Source: Priapulus caudatus (taxonomy: Eukaryota; Priapulida; Priapulimorpha; Priapulimorphida; Priapulidae). From it: 64,000 nt of DNA. The first letter of the stretch is position 1, and each line of letters begins with the position of its first letter. The notes below the pieces were generated by a model. It saw nothing but the letters and a program-made list of their open reading frames with translations. It did no database searches and was not told where the DNA came from. Position numbers and translations under genes: made by a program. The stretch spans positions 50,921-114,920 of the forward strand of contig NW_014577409.1 in assembly GCF_000485595.1 (NCBI RefSeq). The letters are read 5' to 3'. Of the stretch, positions 55,804 to 64,000 are shown piece by piece.

Positions 55804-56350
55804 TTCGTAGCATTGCCACGATGAACGGCGAGGGCAGCCAAATCACGCCAAATAGTGGGTATTGGCAGTTGCGGTGGAAACATTTGTTGTATATAGCTCG
55901 TGATATTAACCCAAGAATCATGGTGGTAATAAGTGGGCAACGTGAATGAACGTGAATGCGCTGAACAGCCGGAAGTCAAAGTGACAACCTGTTGAGATAA
56001 AATTCGGATGTCAGTATTAACAGGGGGTGAATCATTACCAGAGTGACATGACCTAGTCAAGGTAAATGGTTTAATTGGAGAAATCAACCAGTTACCATTG
56101 GTAAGATACTCTACATGGTGCTGCTGCTGCAGAACAATGTTAGTTTGTCGGGGACAACGCTGCGGGATCTGCTCCTCGTGATGAAAGAAAAGGGCAACTA
56201 TACAGTCAAAAGAACTAGCGACGTAATAGATCTCGGAGGCAGACTGACAAATATCGTGATTGTTATCTATGCATTCTCTCATGCGATCGACCTTAGGGGA
56301 AAAATAACGTCTGGCCAGGTAGGTCCATTTTGCTGGAGGGCTAGTGGTGG
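55804..56350 (-). pseudogene. env: Second env gene, central part
   Basis: TYLARRYFSPKVDRMRECID, then VEYLTNGNWLISPIKPF, then LTSGCSAHSRSFTLP align residue for residue with the env at 41953 (IANGKWLISAPAPF, LRSGCKADAAAFTLP). The N-terminal half with signal peptide and cleavage site is not found upstream. Coding stops at the insertion near 55804. Confidence 0.7.
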
Positions 56351-57442
56351 TGTGCTACTATCTGCTGTTTTTGCGAGATGATAGCGTGTCCTGTATGTAG
56401 CACGTGTTTGCAACCTGCATTCAGTTTCTGGCTGGGTCTCTTGATCTTGCCGACTACGTATGCTTTGCAGATTAGCTGTTTGTTGTGAACGGGTCCTAGT
56501 CCCTGTGATGGTCCTTCGACGTCGAGGCATGGGGCATCAATGCTGCAGGGTAGGAAAAGAGTTTTGAGAGATGGGCCAATATTATGTTGGCAAACCGTTT
56601 TCTACAGGTAACAGGGATGATTGTTTCCTCTTTTAGAGGGGGGTGTGTGCTTATTTTTGGTGTGCATCAACTGGGCCGGCTATGCTTCTGTGTTGCCTTT
56701 CTTGTGTAGCTGGAATCCGCTGTGTAAGTCAGATGGTAACAGAGATGTGTTCGTTTTTTAAGGGAACATCTCAAAATTCGTTGATGCTGAAAAAGACAAA
56801 ATAATTTCGTCTAAGGGTGGGAGGGGGTGGACAGGAACTTTTGAGTACATCAAAATTTCATGTTTCTAACATTTTATATTGAAGTTAGAAGTCTAGTTTA
56901 TTTTATCTTTTAGGAGGGGGAGGGGGTCAAATTAGAGACTAAAAAATTTCGGGTCTTTTTCAGCTTCAGTTAATTTGAGATGATCCCTTATGGGCGGGGT
57001 TAATTTCTGCAAAACTTTCACCCCTGTGTTAAGAATGAGGTGAAGGTTACTAACTCGCACTCCAATGTTCAGCATACGTAATTCATGATAAAAGACTGGC
57101 TGGCACAAAACATATGAGGTTGTTTTGTTGGTTTTGGGCTAAAATATGTTGGAGTGCAATTAATTGAAATACATAAGTGAAAATGTATAGTGGAGCAATA
57201 TTGTTTATTGCTACAAATCATAGTTAAGTAGTTACAGCAGTGTTCAGCAGCATTTTAATGGACACATTATTAATTTTCAGCAGTACATCTGCCATGTATG
57301 ATTATTTTTGTAGAAACTATATAAGAACAATAGAGGAAATTCTATCAGGACAAATAGAACATCTTAATAAACCCCGAGTGTTTGGTACGTCATGTAGGGG
57401 CACTATTCCAGTAATGACATGGCTTCTGCTTCAGTGACTTGA
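56351..57442. other. No gene recognised
   Basis: GT-rich stretches and AT-rich DNA. The frames are short and without family resemblance. Confidence 0.4.
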
Positions 57443-58082
57443 TCATTGGCGTCGTCTCCGTTCTTGCTTCCAGCATGACTTGCTTGGCTTGGCTTCTCTG
57501 CTGCAGGTTGAATTGCCTGGGTAGGCATGTCTGCTGCATGACTCCTGGCTAAGCTTCTCTGGTGCGTCACAACCACTGGCCTGACCTGGTTCCTCTGCAG
57601 CATCACTTGCCTGGCTATGATCTGCTGCTGTGCTGCTTGTGGGGAGTTGACTTGGAGTGTCACTGGCCTTGCTGAGCTCCGCGGCATCTGACTGACTTTC
57701 TGTTACAGTCGACTGGCTGGCTTCAATGGTTGATGACTGGCTGAGCGAGAAATAATCGATGCCGTCGTCTTCAAATGGTTGGAACATACTTTGCATCTTC
57801 TGAGGGGTTGACTGAGTTGACGACGATGTGATGGGTGTGAGCTTTAGTGGCGATGACATCATGAGTGGACCTGTAGCTATATTGGTGGGTGTTGTAGGGG
57901 AGTGACGTTTATATGGTGATGATTGTGCGCTTCTATTTTTGTGAATTTTGAATTCGTCATAGAGTTGTTTTTTCAAACGGTCCATGTTATGAGTTAAGCT
58001 CGACAGTTCTTTGTCCAGGCTTTGTCGGTAGTCATCGAGAAGCTTGTTCAAGGCTGGGTGATTTGATCGGGAATTGACCTGC
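57443..58082 (-). CDS. Ser/Thr/Gln-rich protein exon with N-terminal coiled coil
   Basis: Preceded by a TTTGCAG acceptor at about 58083. NKLLDDYRQSLDKELSSLTH and MDRLKKQLYDEF form a helix; the remainder is Ser/Gln/Ala low complexity, and the frame stops at 57443. Same strand as the YqaJ and BEN exons, so it may be a neighbouring gene or a distal exon. Function not recognisable. Confidence 0.4.
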
Positions 58083-58110
58083 AAACAAATGTTATTTTCA
58101 TCAAAAGCAG

Positions 58111-58672
58111 TACACCAAAACAGGACAAGACTCCACGCAACCTGATTACGGTCTACCAGATTAGTACTAAATAAACAAGTCTTGAAACACCACTATGTCT
58201 ATGTTACTAATCACGATGAAAACTAGGTCCCAGAAACTTTCTTATAGATGTTAGAAACAACTGTTAGAAACAAGTCTGTGAAACATACTACGATGCAATA
58301 CAATTCATTTCAATCTAAATTACAGCAATATCAAAATTTTTATTTACATTACATTTCGAGCTACGGGCACGGTTTGGTGACTTTGTACACCAAAACAGGA
58401 CAAGACTCCTCCGCGCAACTTGATTACGGTCTACCAGATGAGTACAAAGTAAACAAGTCTTGAAACACTACTATGTCTATGCTACTAATCACGATGAAAA
58501 CTAGTTCCCAGAAACTTTCTTATAGATGCTAGAAACAACACTGTTAGAAATAAGTATGTGAAACATACACTACGATGCAATACAATTCATTTTAATCTAA
58601 ATTACAGCACTATATCACAATTTTTATTTACATCACATATTTCAAGTTGCGGGCACCGTTTGGTAACTTTGC
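58111..58672. repeat. Direct tandem duplication, 275-bp period
   Basis: 58111-58385 and 58386-58672 match over their length. The duplicated unit includes the last codons of the PHD-bearing exon; the outer copy is a dead remnant. Confidence 0.85.
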
Positions 58673-60106
58673 GTTTCATGAGAGCCATTGTTTTTCTACA
58701 ATCTGGACAAAACCATTTGCCCTTTGGTGCCGAAGTAATCTGTAAACACGTGTAGTGAAACCAGCTGAGTTTACAGTTTTGATTGTCACAACCAATCATT
58801 CTTCCGGACTCCACTTGCTCACAGTAACACCATGTGTTATCATCACTGGCTTGGCGGTTAACTCGGGAGGAATCACAAGGCAGTGATGTCAGTGGTATGA
58901 GGGTATTTGAACACCGTGAATAAAATTTGCCAACCAGTTATTGCAAGATAGCCAGTTGAAATATCTGCTTCGATTTCTGGCACATTTCCTTCCACAGACA
59001 ATCATCGAACATGATCCGTTCAATGTTAATATCACGTTTCGTCCAAACAACAAAGTAGCAAGCCTCCCAATTTGCTGCACCCATCTGTCTGGATTTGGTA
59101 GACTAGTAGTGTGCATGCTTAGCATCAAGTATCACCTGTCCATCTGGTCCAGGTTTCAGGAAGAATTTCGGATCGCTACAGGCGCCCAGTGTTTGGTCCT
59201 TAATACAGTACGGACATTTAATCTCTAGACAGCTTTGACCACAGCAGTCACACCACACAAGGCCATCTGGTGATGCCGCTATGTACGGGTGGTCACTACA
59301 AATCACCAGCCCACTGTCCGCAATAGTGACGTTTTCATGGAACTGGCTAAACCCCTGAAGAAATCTGCCACGTGCAAGTTTTTCGTGTTCACAACCCCAC
59401 TTTGTAGCCGCACTCGTGAATGGTTTGTTGTTTGGATAGCAAACCGATTTAATCAGGCTCTGCGAAGGGTTAGTCGGGTCGGTCACACAAACAGCTTTCA
59501 TTTTTGATGCTGTGATCCTACCAGACCTGAACTGAAACCACATCCGTGAATTGGCCCGTTCACGGGTTGCTCTCTCCACTCGTTCTGCTTCCTCACTTGA
59601 GACCTCAATGTTTATGTCCGCACATTTCTCCAGCAGGTCTTTGTAGTTGAGATGGAATGTGCCTTCATCTCGAAGTTCCGTCAGTACGGTGGGGTACTGA
59701 GCTGTTACAGATGCTGGTATATTCTCGTCAGCGTATGGCTCAACTACTGACAGTATTGCGGACTTCACGCCAGTCGCATGTACCTCTCCAAATAAGTCTG
59801 CCAGATCAGAAGGTGTCAGTTCTGGGATCGTTTTCCTTGAAACACCGCGGTTGAGTCCCCTAGGAGTTTCCGGACTTCTGCATGCACTGTCCAATTTTCT
59901 TTTTAGTGATTTCGCAGAAGCAAATTCAATACGCCGTATTTCGCTGTAGAACACATTCGACGATGTCGATGGAAGCATCCAGTATGCAGGTTCTTGTGTA
60001 ACTGTCCTGGAGTCCCGTAACTTCACAGTGCCTTCCACGGTAAACAACAGTGCACCAACATGCGTGCACGCTTCCCCCAGTCCTGCCATGCAGTTGCAGT
60101 GGGCTG
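58602..60106 (-). pseudogene. SWIM-YqaJ nuclease-PHD protein with two in-frame stops
   Basis: A single exon after a TTTTAG acceptor (60107). SWIM zinc finger: HCNCMAGLGEACTHVGALLF at the start. YqaJ-type exonuclease core: SRMWFQFRSGRITASK, KWGCEHEKLARGRF, AASPDGLVWCDC and CLEIKCPYC carry the acidic and Lys catalytic pattern of lambda-exonuclease/RecB-like folds. After the TAG, same-frame codons continue the family (RQMGAANWEACYFVVWTK). After the TAA comes a complete PHD finger (WCYCEQ ... MIGCDNQNC ... WFHYTC ... WFCPDC). TAG at 59103-59105 and TAA at 58938-58940 are the only breaks over 1.5 kb. Nuclear or nucleic-acid role likely; the family is expanded in invertebrates and may be element-borne. 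5' exons were not identified. Confidence 0.75.
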
Positions 60107-60127
60107 CTAAAATAAACATTTTGAAAA

Positions 60128-60290
60128 ATGCATTTCAAAAATGCACTTTTCCACAAAAATGCACTTCAAAAGTGCAGTTCAAAAATGCATTTTCCCACAA
60201 AAATGCACTTCACAAGTGCAGTTCAAAAATGCATTTTACCATACAAAAAAATGCACTTCAAAAGTGCAGTTCAAAAATGCATTTTACCAC
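60128..60290. repeat. Short tandem repeat of AAATGCA motifs
   Basis: About three units of 55-60 bp made of GTGCAGTTCAAAAATGCATT and AAAATGCACTTC, with nested inverted symmetry. Confidence 0.8.
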
Positions 60291-60708
60291 GATAATTATT
60301 ATTATTAATTGTTTATTGCATATCATTCAGATACAAATTATACATGCATGTACTGATAAAAAAGCAAGTTCTATTTTTTCCCAGTAGTTTTTGAACTATT
60401 TAATTTTTGTCGCATGACCATCCTTATCATGCTGATTGTTACTGTTGGGAAATTTTCACAGCATAGTCTGAAAAGAGAAAAAATTAATCATTTTATGTTG
60501 CTGGACCTATGGATTGTTTGTCATAATAAGGTTCTGCTGTAAAACTACGTGCTACCATATCTGGCCTGCAGGTTCATAGGGGATTTCCAATACTCTTACA
60601 AAATTGACTGATGTGAGAGGTTTTCTTACGATCCAGCTGCTACAATACATACAGCCTCAAAGGCAAAATGTCATTTTAGCACTGTACTGAGTACTTGAAT
60701 TTCCTTAC

Positions 60709-60886
60709 CTATTATCGCCTGCAGCTTCACCTGGTCCAGCGATGGTTTTTCACAATTTTTCATCTTCATGATGTGCGTTGATAGAGTTTCAGTACAAAAG
60801 ATCGCCACCATCAGGTCGGCAGTCAAGAGACTGAATGATTTCTTGTTGAGGTTTTCCTCAACTTCATTTGATATGTATTGACGAAT
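60709..60886 (-). CDS. BEN-domain-like exon
   Basis: Acceptor TTTACAG at 60887 and donor GTAAGG below 60709. LLTADLMVAIFCTETLSTH and PSLDQVKLQAIIG fit the second half of a BEN domain, a DNA- or protein-binding module. Its phase suggests further exons on both sides; 61771-61817 is a candidate upstream one. Could belong to the same gene as the downstream YqaJ exon or to a separate one. Confidence 0.5.
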
Positions 60887-61262
60887 CTGTAAAATTTTCA
60901 AACCAGAAAACTTATTAGGAATTACACTTCATTCCAAATGAAAACACCACCGATTCTACATAACCCCCTCTCTCCCCAAAAAATGAAGTCAACGTGCAAC
61001 ATGGCGTCCAGGGACATCTACAGACGAACGTATGCTGAGCGTAAACTGAACACTGCAATATAGCCCCTTGTGACTGAAGCCCCAATTAAGTTGGCTAAAA
61101 AGGTATTGACTGCCACATGATCAGAGGACTAGTGAGGCAGATTGTATGTTTTGAATGCCCCGCCCTGACGATGGAAATATGAAGGCTGTATCCAGATAAC
61201 GTTGTTTTAGGACTCGCCTCCTGGCGGCCATATTTTGAACTTGTATGACCTGAATTTAAATA

Positions 61263-61435
61263 CAGTCGTGCCCCATATAATGTCCCCCTCTATAATGCCA
61301 ACCTCACTTTTTCAAAAGAACCAATCTCCCATAATTCAATGTATTTGAATTATATTTAAACCCCTTTATAATGCCAAACTCTATAATGCACAAATCAAAA
61401 TAACACCATGTGGGCGGTATATAGGGGCACGACTG
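61263..61435. mobile_element. pogo/Tc1-type MITE
   Basis: CAGTCGTGCCCC at 61263 faces GGGGCACGACTG ending at 61435, with TA at 61261-61262 and 61436-61437. The internal TATAATGCCAA repeats are usual in pogo-like elements. Confidence 0.85.
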
Positions 61436-61770
61436 TACAGAGGAATGTACCTAAGACCATGCTTCACCATGACTCCAAACCAACCAGCGGCATGCAGCTT
61501 AGCATCATGAAGTATGTATGGAAAATGTTGGCAAATTTTACCCTCCCCCCCATATATATACGCATTATGTACATAAGAGAAAATGACAATTTTTTACCCC
61601 TCCCCCTATATTGCATACATACTTTATGAACGCTCCCTTATAAGCTTCACCCGGAGGTTGAAAATTAGGCATAATTTGCATACAAAATAAATGAATGTCC
61701 CCGATTGGACAGGAATCAAATTAGCCGTATAGAGGAGATCTTCTTATCTTACAAGATTATCTTAACTTAC

Positions 61771-61817
61771 CGATGCTGAGGACACCTGGTTAGACTTCTT
61801 GGACGGCGTTCGAACAT
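61771..61817 (-). CDS. Small exon, probably of the BEN gene
   Basis: 47 nt with TTCCAG acceptor and GTAAGT donor; encodes VRTPSKKSNQVSSAS. The basic/Ser linker fits the start of a BEN-type protein. Inferred from splice signals only. Confidence 0.4.
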
Positions 61818-62358
61818 CTGGAAAAAAATGTGGAGGCACATGTTTTGATTAACTTAAACATTTTCACAACCGAGTATGTTTTTAACCCAATTGAGTGGTA
61901 GAAATAGTCATAAGAAATAATGTCAACCCACTCATGTGCTATCGTGAAACATCGTTACAGTGAGATTGTATACAATGAAATATCTGATATAACAAAAGCT
62001 ACATCTAAACGATACGCCGTTAACCTGAGACAACTATCTCATGTTATTTACCCCCCGTCTCCAGGGACAGCCAAGATCAAATAGATAGTTATTAAACATG
62101 TAATCTAACTACTGAAAAGTAACGGTAGCAATTAAAACATATAGACAGTTACCTGCACCTGTGCATAGCTTGCACTTTGTAGATCAGTGAGTGCTGCTGT
62201 ATATTGCTGTATCTGGTCTGCTTACATGGTGCTGTACCCTTATTTTGCCTCGTTCAGCGGAATATATGCCAAATTCGATGGGCTATGCCTGTCTTGATAA
62301 TAATACATCCCCACTCGGGACATGTATAAAGGCGATGTTCAGTTTAAAATCACAAATT
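61818..62358. other. No gene; holds second copy of dispersed repeat
   Basis: 62152-62228 repeats 48393-48469. The remainder is AT-rich without recognised content. Confidence 0.5.
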
Positions 62359-63532
62359 TCACAGATCTAGACTAGGCAACCCTAAAAGTTGACAATAAAG
62401 ATTACACTTGTGTGATTCAACGAAAGTACTTATCGCGTTTGTGGACAAATTACCTGTACAAAATAGAACTTCGTCCTGGCACATCAGTTCCTTGGAGGCA
62501 ATCTCTGGGTCAAATAAGTTATGTCCACAGCCCTGGATGTCCATCACCATAACTTCCGCGTTGGACCTCTCGTACGAGAAATGGGCAAGACACTCGGCTT
62601 TTAGAGTGAGGGGATCGTCTTTCTGCCCGCAGATGTCGCCATTGTTGTTGATGTATTTCTCAAAATCCCCCTCGACAAACTCCTCGATGGTAACACACTC
62701 GTCCGCATCTCTCGCGATCTTACCAAAGAAGATCTTCTTATATTGGAGAGTTTCCCCAAATATTTCCCCAAGGTTTTTCTCTACTACTTCCGCTGCGTAA
62801 TTTCTCGCCAATTAGTTTGTTGTTCGACTGTCTGTCCCAATTCAAGGATATCTGTGATGGCCTCAGGTAAATACCTTTTCACGACCGACGTCCCACTAAA
62901 CTCCTTGTCGGAGCTGGTAGCTTTGAAGGCCTTCCTAAAACCTCCAGTTCCAAATGCCTCTGTTTCGATGCTAAAGTCTACAATTGCCGGTTTGCTCGAC
63001 CATGCCATCGTCCTCATGTCAAAGCTTTCGACGGAAACGGAAGTGCTGGCATTTTTGATAGCTTTCCCGAGCCTAAGAATTTCTACAACCGAGAGGCTTC
63101 TTGGCACGAACTTGCTCGGTGCAACGTTTAGTCTTGCATCTAGGGTGAAGGGTTGGAAGAAGGATGGAACAGGCTCCTCTTCTGTGGTACATGTACTGCG
63201 CGAGATGTCGTAGCCTCCGCCACTTCTGTCGCTGTGCGTTCAAGGAAGCGCACGTGAATAACCTTAAAATCCGGTATCTGTTTCGCTGAATAACATGACG
63301 GTCCTTGCTCTCCAGCGAGAACATCACAACACATCAGTTCTTGTGGTATGTCAAAATGCTTGATGCAAGCACTCTTGATGTTGTCTACTGTGAATTCTCC
63401 ATATTCGTGGAAGGCCACAAATTCTCTGGCACCTATACTCTCGCATACTTCAGCGCTCAGTCGTTGCATGACTATGGTGTCGCCGTATGGAACGACTTTA
63501 CTTCCCTTCTCCTTTCCTGCTTTCTTCTTCAT
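62359..63532 (-). pseudogene. Alpha-type protein kinase, two frame breaks
   Basis: The N-terminal part (63532 to about 63140) has FTVDNIKSACIKHF, MCCDVLAGEQGPSCY and KVIHVRFLE, a domain usual before alpha-kinases in cnidarian- and sponge-type genomes. The kinase follows: GTGGFRKAFKA with VVKRYLPE (ATP-binding Lys), FSYERSNAEVMVMDIQGCGH and NLFDPEIAS (metal/nucleotide loop), then CNLYCQLLGLP (zinc-binding Cys pair). Catalytic residues are all present, but the frame changes near 63185 and again at about 62808, each by one base. Alpha-kinases phosphorylate Ser/Thr, often in helices. Either a recent pseudogene, or an intact gene with two consensus indels. The start ATG at 63532 may be internal to a longer frame. 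Confidence 0.75.
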
Positions 63533-63592
63533 ACGTTTTGCGAATTCAGATGCGTGGATTTCCAGATTCGGTTGAGCTGCTCACGTCTGGAG

Positions 63593-63600
63593 TATAAAAG
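63593..63600 (+). promoter_or_regulatory. TATA box
   Basis: TATAAAAG, with an initiator-like TCATTC about 21 bp further at 63614 and the ATG at 63646. Confidence 0.6.
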
Positions 63601-63645
63601 GCTCATGTGTGTGTCATTCAGTGACCGTACTTTGACCGGTCCACC

Positions 63646-63891
63646 ATGAATGCTGCTCGTAGGCTGAGACTTCTGCAGCAGGTTGCTCTCATGGAAATGG
63701 AAGAAGAAGAAGAAGACCTTCTGTTTGCCAATTATTATTTGAACAGAAGGGCACTGCGACCCGATAGGTCCCTCCGTGGTCCAGGAGCCAGCGTGAGATC
63801 CAGCGTGAGATCCAGAGTAGCCTCCGTGATACGCGGCACAATAACCAGCAAACTGCTGCGACTGCATGCTGCTAAAATGACAGAAAAATAA
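63646..63891 (+). CDS. Small Arg/Glu-rich protein, 81 aa
   Basis: ATG in CCACCATGA, a strong Kozak context, 46 bp after a TATA box. The frame is MNAARRLRLLQQVALMEMEE, a Glu run, LLFANYYLNRRALRPDRS, then RSSVRSRV repeats and a basic end; TAA at 63889. Two AATAAA signals follow within 45 bp. No splice donor is obvious, so it may be a complete single-exon gene. The Arg/Glu start faintly recalls first exons of Harbinger-type proteins, too weak to name. It diverges from the alpha-kinase gene, 113 bp away start to start. Confidence 0.45.
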   Translation: MNAARRLRLLQQVALMEMEEEEEDLLFANYYLNRRALRPDRSLRGPGASVRSSVRSRVASVIRGTITSKLLRLHAAKMTEK

Positions 63892-63917
63892 CACAACTTT
63901 AAGTAAAAAATGACATA

Positions 63918-63935
63918 AATAAATATATAAATAAA
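63918..63935 (+). terminator. Poly(A) signals
   Basis: AATAAA at 63918-63923 and 63930-63935, 27-44 bp after the stop of the small + strand ORF. Confidence 0.55.
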
Positions 63936-64000
63936 GAACATTTAGAAAATGACCTTTTAATATACTGATATTAGATTTACCAATTTCTGGCATGCTTCTC

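Noticed and set aside
59088..59133. A 46-nt intron that would remove the TAG in the YqaJ gene
   Set aside because: GTGATA/CAG ends exist but the removed codons align well with the conserved YqaJ family block, and the intron would be unusually short.
60128..60290. CRISPR-like array
   Set aside because: Contiguous short tandem units without unique spacers, in eukaryotic DNA.

Overview
The window is eukaryotic, intron-bearing DNA from an invertebrate animal, probably aquatic. The sponge/cnidarian/mollusc range fits the alpha-kinase with its characteristic N-terminal domain, the DUF6589/RecQ-like/YqaJ gene families and the env-bearing Ty3 elements, but the species cannot be fixed. There is no prokaryotic-style operon. 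Most of the window is mobile-element sequence in various states of decay, interrupted by three 10-N assembly gaps (13074, 40610, 50775).

Layout. 1-1.7 kb: microsatellite and AT-rich hairpins. 1.7-8.1 kb: a convergent gene pair. On the + strand is an intact 10-exon gene (877 aa) with an N-terminal Cys4 motif, a DUF6589-like core and two PHD-like fingers. On the - strand is a 6-exon RecQ-type helicase, complete except for one in-frame TGA; the two genes overlap at their 3' ends. 8-13 kb: hairpin MITEs, two large foldback elements and a TIR element. 13-29 kb: a gene-poor, indel-ridden stretch of palindromes, tandem repeats, tRNA-like SINEs and decayed head-to-head copies of a 'DDTD' PIN-like gene; much of it looks like poorly polished long-read sequence. 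29.5-30.4 kb: a palindrome made of two first exons of another RecQ-like gene. 30.4-32.3 kb: an endogenous parvovirus-like NS1 ORF (495 aa, open) with a hairpin upstream that resembles a viral terminus. 32.7-33.7 kb: a decayed 'GGDGRC' transposase-like gene. 34.9-39.5 kb: an acidic ORF, an LTR with polypurine tract, a gag-like gene, and the GIY-YIG end of a Penelope-like element (PLE). 39-47 kb: a nested composite in which the PLE is split by LTR-element material: an open env gene sitting directly behind an LTR/PBS, an unknown coiled-coil ORF, and a chimeric ORF that joins PLE RT, a coding minisatellite and Ty3 RT in frame. 47-52 kb: a MITE, gag remnants (Ty3 and BEL/Pao) and tandem repeats. 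52.5-57 kb: a ULP1-like exon and a second env gene split by an LTR-bearing insert. 57-62 kb: a coiled-coil exon, a SWIM-YqaJ-PHD gene with two in-frame stops, and BEN-type exons. 62-64 kb: an alpha-kinase with two frame breaks, and a small divergent gene with TATA box, strong Kozak context and poly(A) signals.

How the parts relate. The best candidate for a functional, little-described unit is the DUF6589-PHD + RecQ pair at 1.7-8.1 kb, with related RecQ first exons elsewhere. The YqaJ nuclease, SWIM, PHD, BEN and ULP1 modules near 52-61 kb belong to the same kind of lineage-expanded, probably selfish gene pool. The retroviral-type material (two env genes, Ty3 RT, BEL and Ty3 gag, PLE) shows repeated nesting and recombination between element classes.
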